Shown piece after piece: positions 60,905 to 64,000 of a stretch of DNA of 64,000 nt (the stretch's first letter is position 1; each line of letters begins with the position of its first letter). The notes beneath the pieces were generated by a model. The model was not told the DNA's origin. It was given only the letters and a program-made list of their open reading frames with translations, and did no database searches. The position numbers and the translations under genes were made by a program. Origin of the DNA: RGEC01 sp964626685 (GTDB taxonomy: Bacteria; Bacteroidota; Bacteroidia; NS11-12g; UBA955); assembly GCA_964626685.1 (NCBI GenBank), contig CAZVJY010000002.1, positions 124,001 to 188,000 of the forward strand. Direction: 5' to 3'.

Positions 60905-62316
60905 AAATCCTAACCTCAGCACAAAGCAGGCAGTGCGATACCCTCACCATGAAACAAGAGGGAATGCACCCCCACGACCTCATGGACAGGGCTGTTCAGC
61001 GAATATTTCAGCACCTGCAAACATTATTAACTTCAGACACCGCTATTACCATCATTTGCGGCCCCGGAAACAACGGTGCTGATGGACTGTGTCTGGCTTC
61101 ACTATTAGCAGCAAAAGGTTTCCGTGTATCAACAAAAATCTGTCTTTTCGGTAAAAAGCCGGGACAGACGCTTTCGTTCAGGATGGCTCTATACAGCGGT
61201 CAACCAGGCATCCACTTGGATATTGTGCATGATGTCCAAAATATTGTGATACCTAAAAACACAGTGGTAATAGACGGCTTGTTTGGCACCGGCCTTTCAA
61301 ATCCCTTGCAGGATGCATGGAAATTACTGGCAGAGAAAGTCAATGCTTCGGGTGCAGAAATCATATCCATTGATACACCGAGCGGATTGCCTGATGAACC
61401 CGATAACAAAAATATCACCTGGATAAAAGCAGGAAAAGTAATTGCCATACAAACGCCCAAACCTTCCCTGCTTTACCCCGAATTTAAAATTGATTTTAGC
61501 GTGGTGGATTGCGGTATTGTGACCGATTCCATTGATACGAATCGCTACTTCCTGGATACAAATTCCCAGGTTTACGAACAACTGAAAAGCTTGTTGCCTG
61601 AACGCCCCCGACACAGCCACAAAGGCACTTTTGGGCATACGCTGCTCATTGGCGGCAACATAGGCATGCACGGTGCTATAAGCATGGCTGCAAGAGCGTG
61701 TTATGATGCAGGAAGCGGCTTAACGACGGCGCTCTCACCGGAAAGTGCTGCCGCCTGTCTGGCAAACTATCCGGGGATAATGCATTTATCAAGAACACTC
61801 GATGAGAAAGCAATTGAGGACCTGCCGGCAGAAAAATACCGATCCATTGCCATAGGACCAGGATTGGGGAACAACGCAGAAACCCATAAATTGTTGGAAG
61901 CGGTCATAAAACACTTTCATTTACCGCTTATTGCTGATGCAGATGCACTTAACATTCTTGCTGAAAAACCTGAAATGCTGAGCCAATTACCCAAAGGAAG
62001 CCTGCTGACACCTCATCCTGCAGAGTTTAACAGGCTTTTTGGCTCCACAAAAAGTGGCCGGGAAAAGGAAATACTTGCGGTACAAAAATCTCAGGAATTG
62101 GGAATATATATCCTTGCCAAAGACACCTACAGTTTACTGGCATGCCCGGATGGAAACGTATTTTACAACGGATCAGGGAATGCAAAGCTGGCAAGGGGTG
62201 GTAGTGGCGATACCCTTACCGGTATGATTGCAGGCCTGTATGCACAAAACCAAAACATGCGTGATGCCGCGCTGGCAGGCATGTATTTTTCAGGTGCCGG
62301 AAAAATGATTATTTAA
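60889..62316 (+). CDS. nnr: Bifunctional NAD(P)H-hydrate epimerase/dehydratase
   Basis: 475 residues. Repairs hydrated NAD(P)H. N-terminal YjeF epimerase domain (1-210): TIICGPGNNGADGLCLASLL near 55-74, VVIDGLFGTGLSNPLQD near 125-141, SIDTPSGLPDEP near 162. C-terminal ribokinase-like dehydratase domain: HKGTFGHTLLIGGNIGMHGA near 244-263, AIGPGLGNNAETH near 321, LIADADALNILAEKPEML near 347, TPHPAEFNRLFG near 373 and ARGGSGDTLTGMIAGLYAQN near 439-458. Overlaps the lipid kinase by 16 bases and the convergent PorP gene by 8. Confidence 0.94.
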   Translation: MDPGLKILTSAQSRQCDTLTMKQEGMHPHDLMDRAVQRIFQHLQTLLTSDTAITIICGPGNNGADGLCLASLLAAKGFRVSTKICLFGKKPGQTLSFRMALYSGQPGIHLDIVHDVQNIVIPKNTVVIDGLFGTGLSNPLQDAWKLLAEKVNASGAEIISIDTPSGLPDEPDNKNITWIKAGKVIAIQTPKPSLLYPEFKIDFSVVDCGIVTDSIDTNRYFLDTNSQVYEQLKSLLPERPRHSHKGTFGHTLLIGGNIGMHGAISMAARACYDAGSGLTTALSPESAAACLANYPGIMHLSRTLDEKAIEDLPAEKYRSIAIGPGLGNNAETHKLLEAVIKHFHLPLIADADALNILAEKPEMLSQLPKGSLLTPHPAEFNRLFGSTKSGREKEILAVQKSQELGIYILAKDTYSLLACPDGNVFYNGSGNAKLARGGSGDTLTGMIAGLYAQNQNMRDAALAGMYFSGAGKMII

Positions 62317-63601
62317 CTTCCCGAACCCAGGACTGGGTAAGTCCTACCTCAGAGCTCAGCAGAAAACGATCTGCCTCATTGCGTGTTTTGAAGTACTTCA
62401 CATACACGTAATAGCTGTTATTCTTGCGGTCATGGTATTTGTACGAGAACTGATCATTCATGTACAAATTCTTTATCATTTTATTGGCTTTCGACTCGTC
62501 GGAACTTACCCCGGTAACAATATAAAAGCCGGCTGCAGCCTTGGCATTGCTATCCAGTTTGGCAATAGTAATACCAGCAGTATCTATACCCAAACCTGCT
62601 TCGATAAACCCGGGAAGATCGGTAACGGTTATTTGCACTTTACGCCTTTCTGAGGTTGCTTTCTCTTCCTGCGTTGTTTCATCAGGAATAGGTGCAACCG
62701 ATCCTCTTCCCAAGCCTATGGTGAAGAAAAATTCGTGTCCATTGCCAAGCACTTCTCGCGACTTTCCGGTAGGATACATAAAGGCATAACCGAAACGGGT
62801 TCCACCTCCCAGATTTGCACCCATATTGGCACCAAACTGGGATGCATCATTGCCTGAAAAACCAAACCAGAACTTATTATCATAGCTGGCATTTATGTTC
62901 AGCTGGGCTCTGTAATTTTTAAAATCCCAGAGCGTAACATTTGCCATAGGCTCAATTTTCACTTTCTCTCCAACTTCGAATGAATGGCCTAACAATATAT
63001 TTGATACGTTTTGAAGATTATATTCAGCAGCATAGTTAAAATAACTATAATCAAAACGTGGCTTAGGCAGGCGACTGGTAGAAACACCGAATCTGAATCC
63101 ATTGCGGGTGTAAAAAGCAGAAGCACGCAGATCTGCACGGGTAACGGCAGGGCTGAATATCAGGGAATTGATAATTGGGTCGTTAGAATGGATGTATACC
63201 GCTTTGCTAGGATCAAAACTCTGGTTCATAAAACCCACTGAAACACCGAGACTCAGCTTGCTTTCATCCTTAAATGGGATTGCATAAGCATAGGAGACAT
63301 AGGCATTCTGAAGGCTGCTAAAACCTGCATTTTCATTCAGATAGAAAACTCCGAATGTGGTGCGCTCATTGGGCAACGGCAATACGATATTGGCAAGCAC
63401 ATTCTGGGGGGTTCCCTGAACAGCAGAATAGATGCGGTTGAAAAACAATGAAGCCGTAGCAGATTTCTGCATGGACATGGCCGCCGGGTTTATTACCGAA
63501 GGATCCAGAAAGAACTGATCTATGCGCGAACTCATCTGAGCTGCTGACTTGCCGGCTATGCCCAGCAAAGCAATAAGGAGGGTATATTTGGTGATTTTCA
63601 C
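62309..63601 (-). CDS. PorP/SprF-family T9SS outer-membrane protein with SPOR-like tail
   Basis: 430 residues. Signal peptide (YTLLIALLGIAGKSAAQ), then QMSSRIDQFFLDPSVINPAA, the PorP/SprF opening, and a beta-barrel of about 310 residues (RFGYAFMYPTGKSREVLGNG near 262, HEFFFTIGLGRGS near 285). After a charged linker (ETTQEEKATSERRKVQ near 305-320) comes a 110-residue tail with GFYIVTGVSSDESKANKMI near 357 and YYVYVKYFKTRNEADRFL near 396, whose two strands and spacing resemble a SPOR peptidoglycan-binding domain. PorP proteins help attach or export T9SS substrates and usually end after the barrel. It follows the CHU_C gene by 4 bases. Confidence 0.85.
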   Translation of the reverse strand: MKITKYTLLIALLGIAGKSAAQMSSRIDQFFLDPSVINPAAMSMQKSATASLFFNRIYSAVQGTPQNVLANIVLPLPNERTTFGVFYLNENAGFSSLQNAYVSYAYAIPFKDESKLSLGVSVGFMNQSFDPSKAVYIHSNDPIINSLIFSPAVTRADLRASAFYTRNGFRFGVSTSRLPKPRFDYSYFNYAAEYNLQNVSNILLGHSFEVGEKVKIEPMANVTLWDFKNYRAQLNINASYDNKFWFGFSGNDASQFGANMGANLGGGTRFGYAFMYPTGKSREVLGNGHEFFFTIGLGRGSVAPIPDETTQEEKATSERRKVQITVTDLPGFIEAGLGIDTAGITIAKLDSNAKAAAGFYIVTGVSSDESKANKMIKNLYMNDQFSYKYHDRKNNSYYVYVKYFKTRNEADRFLLSSEVGLTQSWVREVK

Positions 63602-63605
63602 AGTA

Positions 63606-64000
63606 TTAACGTATTACGTGGATGAAGCCTTTCAATTCTGAGTGATTACCCCTATGGTGCAGCAGATAGTAATAGATACCGTCCGGCAATCGGTTGTTGC
63701 TTTTATCGACAGCGCCCCAGTCATTCTGGTAGTTGCTGCTTTCGTAAACAACTTTTCCTGCATAATCTACAATCGTCAGATCATATAAATCTAGATCACG
63801 GAGTTCTTTTACATCCCACACATCGTTATCTCCGTCTCCATTGGGTGAAATGATATTGGGTATGCGCGTAAATACTGGATCAATTACAGTAACGGTAACA
63901 GTATCCTTACCCGAACAACCATTTATATCAGTTCCTGTAACAACATAGTTGCGTGTTTGCAGGGTTGAAGACCTAACCTGAGACCCTGTAGCAGTATTTA
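63606..64000 (-). CDS. CHU_C (type B T9SS) surface protein, C-terminal part (partial)
   Basis: The reading frame is open from the window end to 63606 with no start, giving 131 C-terminal residues. An Ig-like end (NYVVTGTDINGCSGKDTVTV), then TRIPNIISPNGDGDNDVW, DLTIVDYAGKVVYESSNYQN and LPDGIYYYLLHHR, the CHU_C domain that serves as the T9SS type B sorting signal. The gene continues upstream beyond the window. Large CHU_C genes are often followed by a PorP/SprF gene in Bacteroidota, as here, suggesting a cognate pair. The ATG or GTG near 63821 is internal and not the start. Confidence 0.9.
   Translation of the reverse strand, partial: NTATGSQVRSSTLQTRNYVVTGTDINGCSGKDTVTVTVIDPVFTRIPNIISPNGDGDNDVWDVKELRDLDLYDLTIVDYAGKVVYESSNYQNDWGAVDKSNNRLPDGIYYYLLHHRGNHSELKGFIHVIR

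Noticed and set aside
1..64000. Insertion sequences, prophage or integrated element
   Set aside because: No transposase, integrase or phage gene and no long terminal repeats were seen.

Overview
The window reads as ordinary chromosome of a member of the Bacteroidota, most likely a Chitinophagales/Sphingobacteriales-type organism, though the order cannot be fixed from this window. The signs are two proteins with CHU_C (type B) and one with type A type IX secretion (T9SS) sorting domains, a PorP/SprF-family protein, a fused SecD-SecF, an isolated atpD-atpC pair with a very short epsilon subunit, leucine dehydrogenase, a ribosomal protein S16 with a long Ala/Glu tail, the ftsX-DUF3098-uppP block, and repeated matches to the Bacteroidota promoter signature TTTG / TAnnTTTG, often only 6-20 bases before the start codon. 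I see no rRNA, tRNA, CRISPR array, insertion sequence, prophage or plasmid genes.

Layout. 1-9 kb: partial pntA, a T9SS cargo protein, a GNAT acetyltransferase, recJ, a TerC-family protein, a secreted-looking class V aminotransferase, an SDR and a GT-C-like membrane glycosyltransferase. 9-17 kb (minus strand): leucine dehydrogenase, a stand-alone MetH homocysteine domain, an unknown membrane-anchored protein, a Cys-rich exported protein with its own promoter and terminator, psd, glutamate dehydrogenase, an orphan histidine kinase, a c-type cytochrome lipoprotein and a DODA-type dioxygenase. 17-22 kb: uvrD/pcrA converging on an outer-membrane DUF5723/lipoprotein pair. 22.5-30.4 kb (plus strand): rpsP-rimM-trmD, then exonuclease, pseudouridine synthase, di-haem peroxidase and Cys-cluster genes, lepA and dprA. 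30.4-43 kb: yidC, atpDC, an ECF sigma factor next to a lycopene cyclase, mlaD-amiC divergent from lptD, a peroxiredoxin, a SUMF1-like protein and lysA. 43-57 kb (minus strand): secDF, a heptosyltransferase-like GT9, a PolX with a degenerate polymerase domain, an unknown secreted protein, an FAD oxidase, Fic, purL, a CHU_C protein, a DEDDy exonuclease and DUF3817. 57-64 kb: ftsX-DUF3098-uppP-DUF4159-lipid kinase-nnr on the plus strand, converging on a PorP/SprF-like gene with a SPOR-like tail and a CHU_C gene that runs off the end.

Functionally the window is mostly core: envelope assembly (yidC, secDF, lptD, mlaD, amiC, uppP, ftsX), translation (rpsP, rimM, trmD, lepA), DNA repair and uptake (recJ, uvrD, dprA, PolX, two DEDD exonucleases), amino-acid metabolism and T9SS cargo. 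I did not find a convincing new multi-gene system. The points most worth a second look are the triple TGTTWAACTTTK motif before the ECF sigma/lycopene cyclase pair, the PorP-SPOR fusion, the polymerase-dead PolX, the Cys-rich small protein, and intrinsic terminators placed 6-33 bases before the next start codon.
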